Below, one piece after another: positions 1 through 11,900 of a DNA stretch of 40,524 bases. Position 1 is the first letter of the stretch, and each line of letters opens with the position of its first letter. Made by a program: the position numbers and the translations under genes. The notes beneath the pieces were generated by a model. That model made no database searches, had not been told where the DNA came from, and saw nothing but the letters and a program-made list of their open reading frames with translations. The DNA lies in contig LSSK01000419.1 in the NCBI GenBank assembly GCA_001969505.1, positions 1 through 40,524 of the forward strand. The letters run 5' to 3'. The stretch is from Zancudomyces culisetae. Lineage: Eukaryota > Kickxellomycota > Harpellomycetes > Harpellales > Legeriomycetaceae.

Positions 1-1750
1 TTGGTTTTTTCAATAGAAAGAGCATCGTCTATATCTTGACTTCCTATTGGATCTATACTAAATACCACTCTATCTCGTATATCTCGTCTATCCTTTTCAG
101 CAACCGCATCCCAAGACTTGGGTAGATCATCCATTACAACCTGGGGAAATGCTAAATCCTGTTGACTCGCTGCTATCCCATGTTCTATCAGGAGTGTGTC
201 AATTTCTGTGTTTACCTCTCCAGCTTTCCCCAGTTTGCTAATAATATGACCATCTGGATATTGTGAATGTATAGCCCACTTATCTATCACTACTACTATG
301 CGGTTTCCAATGATTTCATCCACATTCGAACAACTTATTCTTATTTTGGGGATATTTTCATTCACTGGAACTGCTATATGGAAGCTGCCTTTCGTATCAT
401 CCTCTTGAACCATTGCAACTATTGGTCTCCATTCTCGCTTAACTATCCCAACCACCCTACCCCTAACTGTTTCCTGAGCTTGTGGGTTATTTTTCAGGCT
501 CAAAAACTGTTCTCCTCCTTTATCCTTCTCAATACTTTTTCCACTATCTCCTTCATCATCAAGGTCATCAGCAAACTCCATCCACTCACCCAAATCCTGA
601 TCTTCGTCTTGATCTTCATCCCCATCTCCCTCAGCCTCTAATATTCTCTCACGATCTTCATCCTCCTTACTTTCCTCCTCATTACCTATTATCTTGACTA
701 CGACTGTATCCCCTACAATCGCTCGATTTATATTTACTATCCCTTCAATAATAATATCATGCTTATCTACACCAATTCTCTCAATAAAACCCGTTTGTCG
801 CTTGTTTTTCCTCACAATCTTTTTTACTACTCCCTGTACAAGTTCTTTATTTCTCAAACCTTCCTGAATTTCATCAAATGAAAGATGCTGCTCATATCCG
901 ATATCGCCATCTTTTATAAGGCGGTGTTTTGCATACTCTTCTGCGGTTTTATCCGTAATATCCAACTCAGACCTCTCTGTAGCTTCTTTAAGTACTTCAA
1001 ACTCCTTAATTTTATCTTTTATATACGTTTTTACAAACTCTGAAATTTCCATCAGCTCAACACCCTGAATCGGAACAAGATCGACGTCCCAGCTCTTTGT
1101 TGTTAGTACACAGATTTTTATCTTTCCCTCCAAATGCTGATATAGCCAAACTGCAAACCGAAGTATACTTGCCCTATCCCTTTCAACACTATTGACACTA
1201 GATATTTCGCTTTTCTCAACTCTGGTAGGATAAAAAATTAAATTGCTAAAAGTAACCGCACACTTTTCGCTATCTTCACAAAGTCTATTAAGTCTCGATA
1301 TTGTTTTGCGCCTGTCGCGCTGAGCAAGTGCTTCAAGAACGGTCTGTGTAATTATAATATTTTTGACGCATTTCCACTCCAAAAACTCCGAATATCTACT
1401 GGAAACCCCGACATCAGGTATCAATATCCTGTCATATTCGCTGTCAATTACATTTGGTAACGTTATTTTATTATTATTCAGGCACTTTCGACAGCCCTTT
1501 ACTCTACAGCTCAAATCATCCCTATAATACTCTATGTAACATGTCGAGTCATATATCATTAGAAATTAGTATAGTTGATTTTTCAAAGCCAAAAAAAAGA
1601 AAAGAAAGAGGATAAGAAACATAAAAAGATAAAATAATTCTACCACTTACTCTCGCGAATGGTCCGACTAAGTCCAGAGGTTTTGCTTTTTCTGTAAAAT
1701 GTGTCTTCGTACCGACCCCTGCTTCCTGCTTGGATCACCTGGATATCCAT
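1..1750 (-). CDS. DIS3: Dis3/Rrp44-family exosome exoribonuclease, 5' part
   Basis: This is the amino-terminal 543 residues of an RNA exosome nuclease; the rest lies beyond position 1. Exons read 1750-1651 and 1531-1, with an intron at 1650-1532 (GTAAGT donor, TACTAAT branch-like site, TAG acceptor). The join gives TIREKYYRDDLSC, matching the Dis3 VREHYLRDD element, followed by the cysteines of the CR3 motif (CRVKGCRKC). A PIN-like domain follows, then two cold-shock-like segments split by a very acidic insert, and the start of the RNB catalytic domain with DPIGSQDIDDALS, which carries the metal-binding aspartates. ATG at 1750 is the first in-frame ATG; upstream in-frame codons lack one. The family degrades RNA 3' to 5' in the nuclear or cytoplasmic exosome. 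The PIN site is incomplete (LTTK where active Dis3 has LTND), so a DIS3L-type paralogue is possible. Family assignment is firm; the paralogue is not. Confidence 0.88.
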
Positions 1751-2182
1751 ACTATCAATAGTTTTTAATAAAACAGTCGAGAAATTAGAGTGAATTGTAC
1801 TTATAAGCTTCAAATCGGTCTCAGCTATTTTCAAACTCTAAACCAACCTGCAGTTTTTTCCATTTGAAATTCCAAAAAAGATGGCTTTATTGTTACTAAA
1901 TTTGTCAAGAATTCTCAATCTGCGATTCAAACGCAAAGAATAATTAATTCACCAATAGAATCGAGCAAAAAGTTCATCCTGCTAAAAACACAGAAAGCAC
2001 AGGATTAAATATCGCCCTTTTTTTTTCTTTATTTTTTGCTTACTGGGCAAGAAAAGTTTACATTGCTTGTTTTTGAACTGTAACAATGTTTAGTGAGCAA
2101 AGACTTTAAATCTGCCATATAATCCCCTTACATATATCACCGATAACTTTATTATAATTTGACAATCAAACTAGCCGAAAAA
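1751..2182. promoter_or_regulatory. Divergent intergenic region DIS3/MED6
   Basis: A 432-base AT-rich gap separates the two divergent start codons, so it should hold both promoters. I see homopolymer T and A runs (for example near 2020) but no motif I can name. A 20-codon ATG frame starting at 1880 on the plus strand is probably chance. In-frame sequence 5' of each ATG is open for a short way (1834-1751 on minus, 2159-2182 on plus) but has no earlier ATG. Confidence 0.4.
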
Positions 2183-3521
2183 ATGGACGATAAAAACAAG
2201 ACACTTGAAACAGAAGATTTGATGGGGATAGAATGGCGTTTTTCCGAATGGATTATGCAAGCGGGTGGTTTGACACCCTCAAATGTTATGGAATACTTTA
2301 GCCTTTCTCCGTTTTGGGATCCTACAAGCAACAATGCGGTATTAAGTATGCAGACTAAATTTAATGCTCTACAAAATTCCAATCTCGATTTGACGTAAGT
2401 TCATACTACTTCATGAAAATATATTTGCACGCCCATGTGTTTTCAAACACTCTAGTTTTGTAAGGTTTTCTAAAACAAAAAAAGGAAAGGTTTTCTATAA
2501 TTGAATTTGTGTGTATAGGCAAATGGTTGGAATAGAGTTTGTCCTGATGCACGAGAAATGGCCCAATTTATTTGTAATAGCAAAAAGGCGAAGATCTTCG
2601 CCCACCAAAGGTACTGCTCTCTTCTTTAATATTCGGTTTTATACCCAAAGTATGAATAATAACTGGTTCATTAACATTTTTTAATATTTCTTTTCTATCT
2701 TTTAGTGGTGAATACAGCTTTCTACTATGTCGTTAATGGAAATATATATCAATCTCCCACCTTGAAATCGCTTATTTCATCCAGAATGGTAATATTATAT
2801 AAACATTATACAAAAATACAATAGTTATTTAAACCCGTCTAAACATATGTATATTTACAACTGACATAGCTTACCAGCTTGAATCTTATTGAGGAGGCGT
2901 TCCAATTGGTGTCCAAAAATGTTAAATATCACCCATATAGTGGGTATTCATGGGGCGTAGCCGGGAGTGACTCCAAACCTCAGAAGGATGCTTCAGAAGG
3001 TAAGAAATCTGTACTGCTACTCATTTATTGTTGCTATTTCTTTTCCACTTTTACTGAGTTTAACTTGAAAATGAACTAAAGTTGTACATCACTTCTATTA
3101 TCTAATAAAAGTAGAAAAACCTACACAAAGTGCCAGTTACCTACAGGTTAAAAACCAATTCAACAGCGCTATAGACTACATGCTAGAAATGGGCCCAAAT
3201 AAATATGCTATACTTGCTCAACAGACAAGAATGGCTGAAGAAAGTGCCTTAAAAACAAACCAGTCTGTTCCAAGTGTTCTAAGCAAGAGCAGCAATCAAT
3301 CGAGCACTTTAAGTCAATTGTCTAACACAGGAAAATCAGCACACGGAACTCCTACAGTTTCACGGACAAATTCAGGTATAATTTACAATGCATCTTCGGA
3401 TGGCGGCATGCTGGGAACCGATTTTAACTATAGAGGTGCTTCTGCAGCCCCTAGTCCTGCACCTCACTTTCTTCCTTCGGCATCTGTCAGCCCTAGCCCC
3501 TCACAGTCTAGAATGCATTGA
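2183..3521 (+). CDS. MED6: Mediator complex subunit 6
   Basis: MED6 is a head-module subunit of Mediator, the coactivator linking transcription factors to RNA polymerase II. Exons are 2183-2394, 2519-2610, 2706-2788, 2870-2999 and 3115-3521, giving 307 residues (yeast about 295). The family signature is clear: IEWRFSEWIM, GGLTPSNVMEYFSLSPFWD, then MVGIEFVLMHEKWPNLFVI, FYYVVNGNIYQSPTL and YHPYSGYSWG. The C-terminal 100 residues are Ser/Pro/Thr-rich low-complexity tail. ATG at 2183 is the first in-frame ATG. The third acceptor is the TAG at 2867-2869; using the CAG at 2875-2877 would break the frame and remove the conserved RMLTSLN segment. The second donor, GTACTG, is weak. Product identity is secure; the intron 2 donor is the least certain boundary. 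Confidence 0.92.
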
Positions 3522-4435
3522 GCTTCTGTATCTTTTGATATTTACCAACTCATATTTCATATTATCGTGTGATACTTGTTTATATATATATGCCACGCCT
3601 TTTTTTCTGCAATTTTTATTATTTGTATAATTTTCTTTTTTTCTAAATACACATATGCGTTTTAATTTTCGCTGTTTATTCAACAATAGAACGGTATTTA
3701 ACATATTTCAATTATATCAAAATATACTTCTTGATCTAATGAAGACATTTAACGAGCTATAGCGAATCATTGTTTTCTTGGTTACTGTATTTCACTAAAT
3801 GAATATTAGCCGATTTTAAACCATACACTGTGAACCTGGAGAATATTTCATATTTTTATTATTTTTTGAGCTCAGCACTTTGATTTTGGTTCCTCGTCAC
3901 ATGTAATATATGATGATCGAAACTGTACAACCAGAAATACGTGGAAATAACCACATAGAAAGTGTAGCATGAACCCAATACTCACCTACTGCGATGTACT
4001 TGGCAGATATCGTCGCCATTATATCACCAGCTGGATACCGCTTTTATCGGTATAAACAAGCTACCAAGTATTTATTTGGTAAAATATATAAATGTGCGTT
4101 ATGCAATGTATTCCAAAAGAGAATACCACTAATGCGGATATTTTCACGTTTACTTTCTTGGGTTCGTGATAAACGTAAACAACATGAGCTCAAGTTTTTG
4201 TGTAATTCGAGTTAGTAATAATTCGATTTTTTTTCTTGACACAGTGCTTGAAATTTTGATATTCAATCACTTTTCCACTATTTACGCTTGAGCTGATTTT
4301 CATTTACATTTGTTTTGTAAATATTTACGATTAGTTTATACGAATACCAAAAAATAAGCGATTTAAAAAACATTTAGGCAAACAAATCCTAAAAAATAAA
4401 ATTAGATCTAATTCTACAGCGAAACAATAAACGAA
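3522..4435. other. Intergenic, MED6 3' to prefoldin 3 promoter
   Basis: No gene is supported in these 914 bases. A 73-codon ATG frame (3994-4215, plus) has no recognisable domain. Two small hairpins occur inside it: ATACCG/CGGTAT (4035-4040 with 4048-4053) and TCACG/CGTGA (4144-4148 with 4165-4169). A structured RNA cannot be excluded, but I cannot name one. T-rich runs after 3521 fit a polyadenylation region. Confidence 0.4.
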
Positions 4436-5743
4436 ATGGAAACTAATCCAAGAGGGATACCCAAGGCACCGTTTATTGTAAGCACATTGCTTTTTTTATT
4501 TTGCTCATTGGAAAAAAGTATACCGCACTCTTTGTTTTTTTTTTAAAAAAAATAATACTATTGCAACTAGTACGTATGTTTGTAAAATTAAAGAGAGATA
4601 ACCTCAATCATAATAAATCATAGTCGGATATCGGAAATTACATTGAAAACAATGAATCGGTTGTAGTAACTTTGGGCAAATTCAACGAAGCTATAAAGTA
4701 AGTTTTTTTTTTTTTGGAATCGTTGGGTTAATTTATAAAGTTGTTTGGGAAATGGGTGTGTCACCACGGATACAGCCTAATTATTAGTACGTTTAAACAA
4801 TTATAATGAAACTTTTTGTAGCAAATACAAGTTTATGGAAATGAACACTTTGCAGAGAAAAAAAAGCCTTGAAAGTAAAATTCCCGAGATTGATTCTTCG
4901 CTTAAAATGGTCGAGTTTATGATTGATAGAAAAGTAAGAAGCCAGCCGTTTTTTCCAGTAGTATTTTGATAATATCTCGAGTTTGGTGTTTAAACTATTA
5001 TTATATGTATTTCTATACTCACTTGAAAATGTGTGGTTTTGAATAGGGTACGGAACAGGAGCCTGTTGAAACTTTATACGAAATAAATGACACGTTATAT
5101 ACAAAGGCGACTATTAGCCAGACGAATCAGGTTTACTTGTGGTTGGGTGTAAGTGGCATTGAATATACACTATTTAGTCTTGTTCAATTATTGCTCCTCG
5201 TCGTAAATATGGATGCGTATGTGGATAATGTATGTGAATTTGAGCTTTTATCTCATCTGGATTACTACTGTCACTGTCATTCCCACTTATCAGCATACTC
5301 GACCCTCATTGAAAAATGAATGCATTTGTTTTATACCATCAACCTTTCAACTTAGCTTCAAGAAGAATATTGTTTTTTTAAACGAAAAAATTCCATATCT
5401 CTTACGAAAAAAGATAAACAAGTACTAAACAAATATATAGGCAAATGTGATGCTAGCTTACGAATTGGAGGAGGCAAAAGAGCTTTTGAGTTCAAAACTG
5501 CAATCTGCAAAGAAAAGCCTGATGTTTGCCGAAGAAGATCTAGAGTTTTTGAGGGATCAGATCACAACCATGGAAGTCAGTAAGTGCTGCAAAAATAATT
5601 TTCTGAATTTGTAAGAACCTATTTTTAATATCACAGAATTTTCCGAAATGACAAACATGGAATTATTGTGAATAGATACTGCACGTACATATAATTGGGA
5701 TGTGAAGCAAAAGAGATTAGAAAAAAACAAGACATCCAACTAA
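4436..5743 (+). CDS. PAC10: Prefoldin subunit 3
   Basis: This is an alpha-type subunit of the cytosolic prefoldin hexamer (human VBP1, yeast Pac10), which hands nascent tubulin and actin to the CCT chaperonin. Exons are 4436-4477, 4624-4697, 4822-4933, 5047-5148, 5441-5579 and 5676-5743, encoding 178 residues (human 197). Diagnostic segments run in family order: TNPRGIPKAPF at the start, KYKFMEMN and KIPEI in the first helix, ETLYEINDTLYTKA and VYLWLGANVMLAYEL in the beta-hairpin region, then AEEDLEFLRDQI and ARTYNWDVK in the second helix. Helices 1 and 2 are predicted coiled coils. All junctions are in phase, with GTAAG donors and TAG acceptors. Intron 4 is 292 nt, the longest placed here. 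The stop is TAA at 5741-5743, and an AATAAA lies at 5868. Identity is secure. Confidence 0.94.
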
Positions 5744-6349
5744 ATAAACATTTACTACATTAAGGGGTTTTAATGGCACGTAGTGGTAGATTAATTTGGT
5801 GTTTATTTACTATTCCTTGTTTACAAACTTTTTATAACATTTATACTGTGTTTATATTTCTACTATGAATAAAAATAAATATAAAAGTACGAGCAGAAAT
5901 ACATGGCAGACAAGTAAATCGTGTAGCCGAGAATGAAAGAATGATAACTAGATTCATGTGCTAGATATGTACAGGCAACTCTTAGTCGTACTCATTAAAT
6001 AGTTGTGAGTCAAGTGATTAGTAGCAGGTTATAGCGAGGGATGATGCTAGTTGTACTCTGAATTTGTTATGAAATATGAACATGGTGATAACGACTTACA
6101 AACTGAATAAAGATTCTACTTTTATTTTTGCTGCCGGAATAAAATTACTAATGAGTAAATACGCGTATATATAATACAGCGACCATTATATCATTTACAC
6201 ATAGGTGTGGAAACGCAATAAATAAGGTGCAGCTGCTGAAACCTGTAGATACAAAATATTAAACTGCGCAAAATGTCAGAATGTTGAGTCTATTGCACCA
6301 ATATTTTAGTCAACATTCAAGACTGAGCCAGCTTAAAAAATTAAAAAAT
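5744..6349. other. Intergenic, prefoldin 3 to tRNA-Phe
   Basis: No protein gene is visible. AATAAA-like sites near 5868 suit prefoldin 3 polyadenylation. Around 6041-6106 there are loosely spaced C/D-box-like words (ATGATGC, CTGA, GTGATAA, CTGA); they are described as a finding but not called as a gene. Confidence 0.4.
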
Positions 6350-6422
6350 GGGGACTTAGCTCAGCTGGGAGAGCGTGCGACTGAAGATCGTACGGTCCCG
6401 AGTTCAATCCTCGGAGTCCCCA
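6350..6422 (+). tRNA. tRNA-Phe (anticodon GAA), intronless
   Basis: The 73 bases fold into a full cloverleaf. The acceptor stem GGGGACT pairs with AGTCCCC and is followed by discriminator A. The D arm contains GCTCAGCTGGGAGAGC. The anticodon stem TGCGA/TCGTA closes the loop CTGAAGA with anticodon GAA. The T arm CCGAG-TTCAATC-CTCGG is perfect. A and B boxes for RNA polymerase III are therefore internal. There is no intron after position 37. CCA is not encoded, as expected for a eukaryotic nuclear tRNA. Confidence 0.97.
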
Positions 6423-6426
6423 CTAC

Positions 6427-6432
6427 TTTTTT
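6427..6432 (+). terminator. RNA polymerase III terminator of tRNA-Phe
   Basis: A run of six T lies five bases after the tRNA, followed by another T run at 6434-6439. Runs of this length on the sense strand are the usual pol III stop. Confidence 0.85.
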
Positions 6433-6439
6433 GTTTTTT

Positions 6440-8069
6440 AAATTTGTTTTATGTTGCAGATGTTTATGAGTTGTCTGATATATTTTTTCAGCAAAGATGG
6501 TGGCTGAGTTTGGTATAGCACTGATATTGTCAGTTATACACAAATCTCGGATCACTTAACTAGTTCTGATTGCCATTTATTGAATGTATTAACTTTATTT
6601 ATTATTGATATTATAACATCAAACACAAATTAAATATACTAAGTATTGTAGAAATCACCATGTTGTTTTAAAATACGTACATGTAAAGTATATTCCGCTA
6701 AGAAAGGCTATAGATGCCTCTTTTCGTTGTCAGTTCTCGTTATATTCGGTTTGTTATTCACTTTACTAACCTAGCTTGTTTTTTCTATTGATCTATCTTG
6801 TTCTCATTGGTAAATATGTTCTACTTATGAATCGTAATTGATTCGCTAGCAAAAAGTATGCAGCCGTTATACTGCAATATATATAATTTCAGGAAATCTG
6901 ACAAGTAACGCGAACAATAGTCAAATTTCATTTTCTGATTGAGCTTTTTGATGTGATGGAAAATAAATACTTTTTTTTTTACCCTTACAATAACTGGTGA
7001 ATGAATAAATAAATAAATAATGGCATCTAATAAGCACGAATGGAATATTTTAATTGATAAAACAACTTTTCCAAGCCTTGCACTTTGTTTAAATCGTTTC
7101 GTACGTGTCTATTGGTTTAGCATGAGATAATTTAAATATCAACTAGATGATATTTCATTGTGAAATTTTGCCGTTTTTATTAATGAAACATTTAAAAATA
7201 GTAATAAAAAAAAAAGTAGGAAAAAGCTTGATTTATTTTGAAATATTTTATAATAATTACTACTTTGTATTATACAACAGCTTGATTCTAAAAGTGCTTA
7301 TTTTTTTTTTCTGTTGTATATTATACGGATTCGGAAACTCTAAATTAAATAAATAGACCCGAGAAGTGACGAAAAAAAACTTATTCTAATTGTACATGTA
7401 TTTGGTATTCTGTTGGGGGGAGTTGTAAATAAGGTACTTTTCATTTTTACAATATACTATCAGTTTATAATTTTATAAATGATTGATTGTATTGACTAAA
7501 TAAAATTTGAAAAAAATGCCTACGGCAAGATATATATATTTCTTATCGAAGTATAATCTCAACCCAATATACACGCGATTTTTTATTTTGCAATTATTCA
7601 AATCAGTTAATGGAAACGATACAATCAAAATGATGAAATATACTAAAAAATTACGAATGATAAATTAGATTAATTGAAAGCAAAATCTAACTCTGAGAAT
7701 TAGAGGTGAGCATTTAGAAAGTGACGACAAACGGAGCCCTTAGCGGTGGAATATATGGAATAAAAGTGACGACACATACATTTTCTTTCTGGTAATCCGA
7801 ACTGCCATCATCCTCAATTAATCGTATATAATAGATTCACACAAGAAATACTATAGAGAAGGATATTAGGCAAAAAAAAAAGGAATAAAAAATAGGTTGT
7901 GTTGAAGAAAGGAAATTTAATAAAATTGACAATTCTCACTTCACACCTTTGCCTTAGAATAAAGAAAAGTGTACATATCGAAAAGAAACGAGGAGGAAGG
8001 GGCGAAGAAAGATAGTAGAAAAATAGAAACCGAGCAAAAAGCAAAAAGCAAGGAGTAAAGTAAAAGGTA
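6440..8069. other. Intergenic and long 5' region of the Swi1-like gene
   Basis: About 1.6 kb without a supported gene. The first part is plain AT-rich DNA with homopolymers and a TAAA repeat near 7010. Three copies of AGTGACGA occur upstream of the large ORF, near 7364, 7719 and 7765. From about 7850 to 8069 the plus strand is strongly purine-rich, and an in-frame TAA at 8061-8063 fixes ATG 8070 as the first available start. This 5' region is long for a fungal gene and may hold regulatory sites or an untranslated leader. Confidence 0.4.
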
Positions 8070-8889
8070 ATGAAACCAAGGGAAACACAAAGTGCAGGAT
8101 ATGATATGGATCAACAACAGCAACAGCAACAGCAACAACAGGAGATGTTCCGACAGGCACTAGAGATGGCGCAATTAGCGGGAATGCAATATGGACAACC
8201 GGTGCAGAAAAGTGGTAACGAGAACATTAGTGGAATGGGAGGTGGAGGAATTTCGATGCAACGAGGTAATACGGGACAAATACAAGGGGTTCAAGGGATG
8301 GCTGTCGGGGCGGGGGGTGTGTTGGGACAAGAAGAAAGGTATTTATTGGGAGGACCAAATCAGTCTCAAATAATGAATTATGGTACAGAAGATATGGGTT
8401 CAACCATGAGTCCGCATTTACTACAACTCCAACAACAACAACAACATCAGCAGCAGCAACAGGGAATGACTATGGAGCAATTCAATCAGATGCATCAGGT
8501 ACAGCAGCAAATGATATTTGCACAAATGCAACAGAAACAGGAACAGGCAAACACAGCCACTTCGCAGCATATAGATCCTCAACAATTATTGATGATGAAC
8601 GAAAGGGCACTAGGAGGAAGGGCTGTAGGTTTTGGACAATCACACCAACAATATCAACAACACCAACAATATCAACAACACCAACAGCAGCAACAACAAC
8701 AGCAGCAGCAAAATATAAATCCACAGATCGCTTCTGGAAAAGGAAATGAGAAGGGATGGCAATCACCTGCTTCTGATCAATTTTCAGAACTTTTAGCGCG
8801 GCAGCAATTACTTAGCGGAAATGCAGCAATCCAGAGTTATTTACAAAAAGCAAATGTTATCGCCCAACAGCAGCAGCAACAGCAGCAGC

Positions 8890-8935
<46 letters not shown>

Positions 8936-11900
8936 GCAGCAGCATCAGCATCAGCAACGGCAGCAGCATTTACAGCATTTACAGCAGCAACACAATTTAA
9001 GTAGTAGTGGTGCGGTGGCAAATTCTGTGATGAAGAGCATGTCACCAAATCCATTATCAGCTTCAACACCATTTTCTCGATCAATGACACCCAGCTTACA
9101 TGGTTTTGGAGGTGGTGGTGGTGGTGGAGGGAGCGCAAGCGCCGGGTATTTAACGCCTACACTTGAAGCGAGTGGTGGAATGAGTGGTGGAATGCGAGCG
9201 CCAGAACGCTCACCTTCTGTAGCGTCGTTTTCGAGCCAGGGGAATGTATATCAAACAGCTAGTAGCAATAAAGGGGTTAAGAGAACTTTGAGTAACGCTA
9301 CAGCAGGTATGAACGAGTATGTAGATAGTACACAGTCATTAAAAGTTCAAGAGGGTAGTGGAGAAATCATGGTAAATAGGAGTAATACTGGTGCTAGCAA
9401 TGGTAGTGCTAATACCGATGCTAATAACAACAATAACAATAATAATGCGCTGTTTCAGCAACGAATGTTAGAAATTATGCAACTGAATAATCAGATTCAA
9501 AGACATGCTACGAATACACCACCCTTATCACAGCAACAACAAAACCAACAACTTCAACATTTACAGCAACAATTACATCAACAGTTGCAATTTCAGCAGC
9601 AATTACAACAGCAGCAACTACAACAGTCTCAGAGACAGCAGTCAGCCGATATTTATCCCAGCAACTATTTGAATATTCAGCCAAGCATTTCTTCTACTCC
9701 CACAGTACAATCACAACCTGGGTTGCCAAGTGTAACGACAGCAACAAACCCACCAACCTCATTAGATACAACAACAGATGCAGTTGACGTAGAAACGATG
9801 TCCCCCGTGACAACTACAGGTGAGGAAACTTACGCGCCAGTTAATAAAAAGGCAAAAGGACGGCGTAAAAGCTCAGCACCAAAGCTAAAACAACCTACCA
9901 GTGCCAATGATGCCGAATCGCAAGATGGCAATTACATCAATATTGCACCCACCAACTCGTTACAGCCTACTGGATCCCGGCAGACCCAAGAAGAAAACAT
10001 CGCAAATACAAGTACACCAAAACAAGAAAGCTCAACATCAGAAAAGTCCGAACATAACAAATCAATGCTTCAGTTTGATATTCAAAATATAATGCAGTTG
10101 ACTCCAGTTCAGTTTAACCATGTGGTGCTAACATTGGTTCAGCGGATTGCAATGCACAATTCCAGTAACAGTGGGGTGGATATTTCACGTGACCTACCGT
10201 CTATTCAGTTGCCAAGTTTGGAGGCGTATGGACTGGATTACAAGACTGTGTTTTTGTATGTGATGAAAAATGGCGGGTTAGAAAAGTTGGAGAGTATGGA
10301 TACAATAATTACGACAAACCCAAATCCAAACCCGAGTCTGAATTCTAATGAGAACCAAAAACGTCGACAACAACAGGATAGATGGATGGGCGTGTGTGTA
10401 GGACTCTCTACTTTGGCTAATATGAATTCGGGAGGTAGTGCTGGTCCAACTCATACCAACCGATATCCACAAATCATGCCTAGTGTGCTATCTGGGATAT
10501 ACACAAAGTTTTTATCTCCACTAGAGAGCCTAGTCAAAGCAGCTTCGTATAATCGTTCTAGACAGTCAGCATTATCTTCAACTGAACCATTATCAACCAA
10601 GCAGGGCTATTCTGCTAATCAAACAGCCAAGGCAAACGATGGCTCGAAAAGGATTGAGAATGCTGCTGAAGATTCACAAGCAAGCCCAACTGTGGTACAA
10701 CCCATTAAAAAGGAAAAGGGTAAATCATCAAAAAGTAGTGGAAAGAAAAAAATTAGAGGAAAATATGGAGGGGTGATTGGGCCTGATGGAGAGGAAATCC
10801 TGACTCCTTATTTGTTAAAAAAGAAGAAAATGATGTTGAAAAAGGAGGAGGAAGAACAGCAGCTACAACAACAACAGCAGTTACAATTACAGCAGCAGTT
10901 GCAACAACAACAGCTTCAGCAGCAACAACTTCAACAGCAACAACAACTTCAACAACAGCAACAACAACTTCAACAGCAGCAAACCCAACAACAACAAGCT
11001 CAACAACAAGCACAGCTTCAGCAATTACAGCTTCAACAACAACAACAGCAGCAGCAGCAGCAGTTGCGTGTAAAAAATGAACAATTGAAAATACAAGAGG
11101 AACAGGAAAAAATTAGACAGCTAAAGTTGCAAAAGCAAGCAGCTCTGGATGTAACTAAACTTAAAGTACAAAATTACATTCCACTAGAACGACGGGTAGA
11201 TTCATATGGCGGATTAGATCCGCGAGTGATTACTGATTTGTATCATCCACATCAACAACATATGTTTAGCCAACCACTTTCTCTTCAGTTATTTGATGCC
11301 AAAAACCCCACAAACATACATGCAATCACAATGGCTTTGCAAAGTGGGCTATTACTAGAAACTACTCACGCTTTAAACACATTATTACTGACCTCGGCAA
11401 TACCAACTTTTAATGCTACTGGTGCCAGTTCCAACACTAATGCTATCACTAATGCTAATGTTAATGTTAATGCTAATGTTGCTCCTACAATTCTTCCATC
11501 TTTTTCATTTTTACAAAATTCGGCCGCTAATAACTATGGTCCTTCTAGTGGTGTGGATTTGTCTACCAATGAATTATTATTAGATGTCTTGGTTGATGAT
11601 TTTCTGGACAAAATTGAATTTCCCTATCAAATATTAGATTCGTCAAATTTCGAATTGAGTAATAAGCTGAATTATTCTAATTTGTGTAAGTTGGCAGTTG
11701 AAGAATGTCAAAATAACCACTGTATTCCTGAATCTCAAGAAACTAGTAATCTCATACAAACCAACCATTCTGTTACAAACACAGATAATAATACTAACAT
11801 TAATACTAACACTAATACTAACACTAACACTAATACTAATATCAATGCAAACGTCGATCCAATGTATTTTACCAATGAGACTCCCTTGACTACTCTATCC

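Noticed and set aside
1751-1834. Longer N-terminus of the Dis3 protein
   Set aside because: The frame is open upstream but begins with TTG; the first ATG is at 1750, which already gives a normal-length leader to the conserved motif.
2159-2182. Longer N-terminus of MED6
   Set aside because: The upstream start is TTG; ATG 2183 is the first standard start.
3994-4215. 73-codon plus-strand ATG frame
   Set aside because: No domain, no membrane or signal features, isolated between two well-defined genes; likely chance.
8857-9138. Long antisense frames opposite the poly-Gln tracts (poly-Val/Leu/Ala translations)
   Set aside because: They are mirror images of CAA/CAG repeats and have no independent coding signal.
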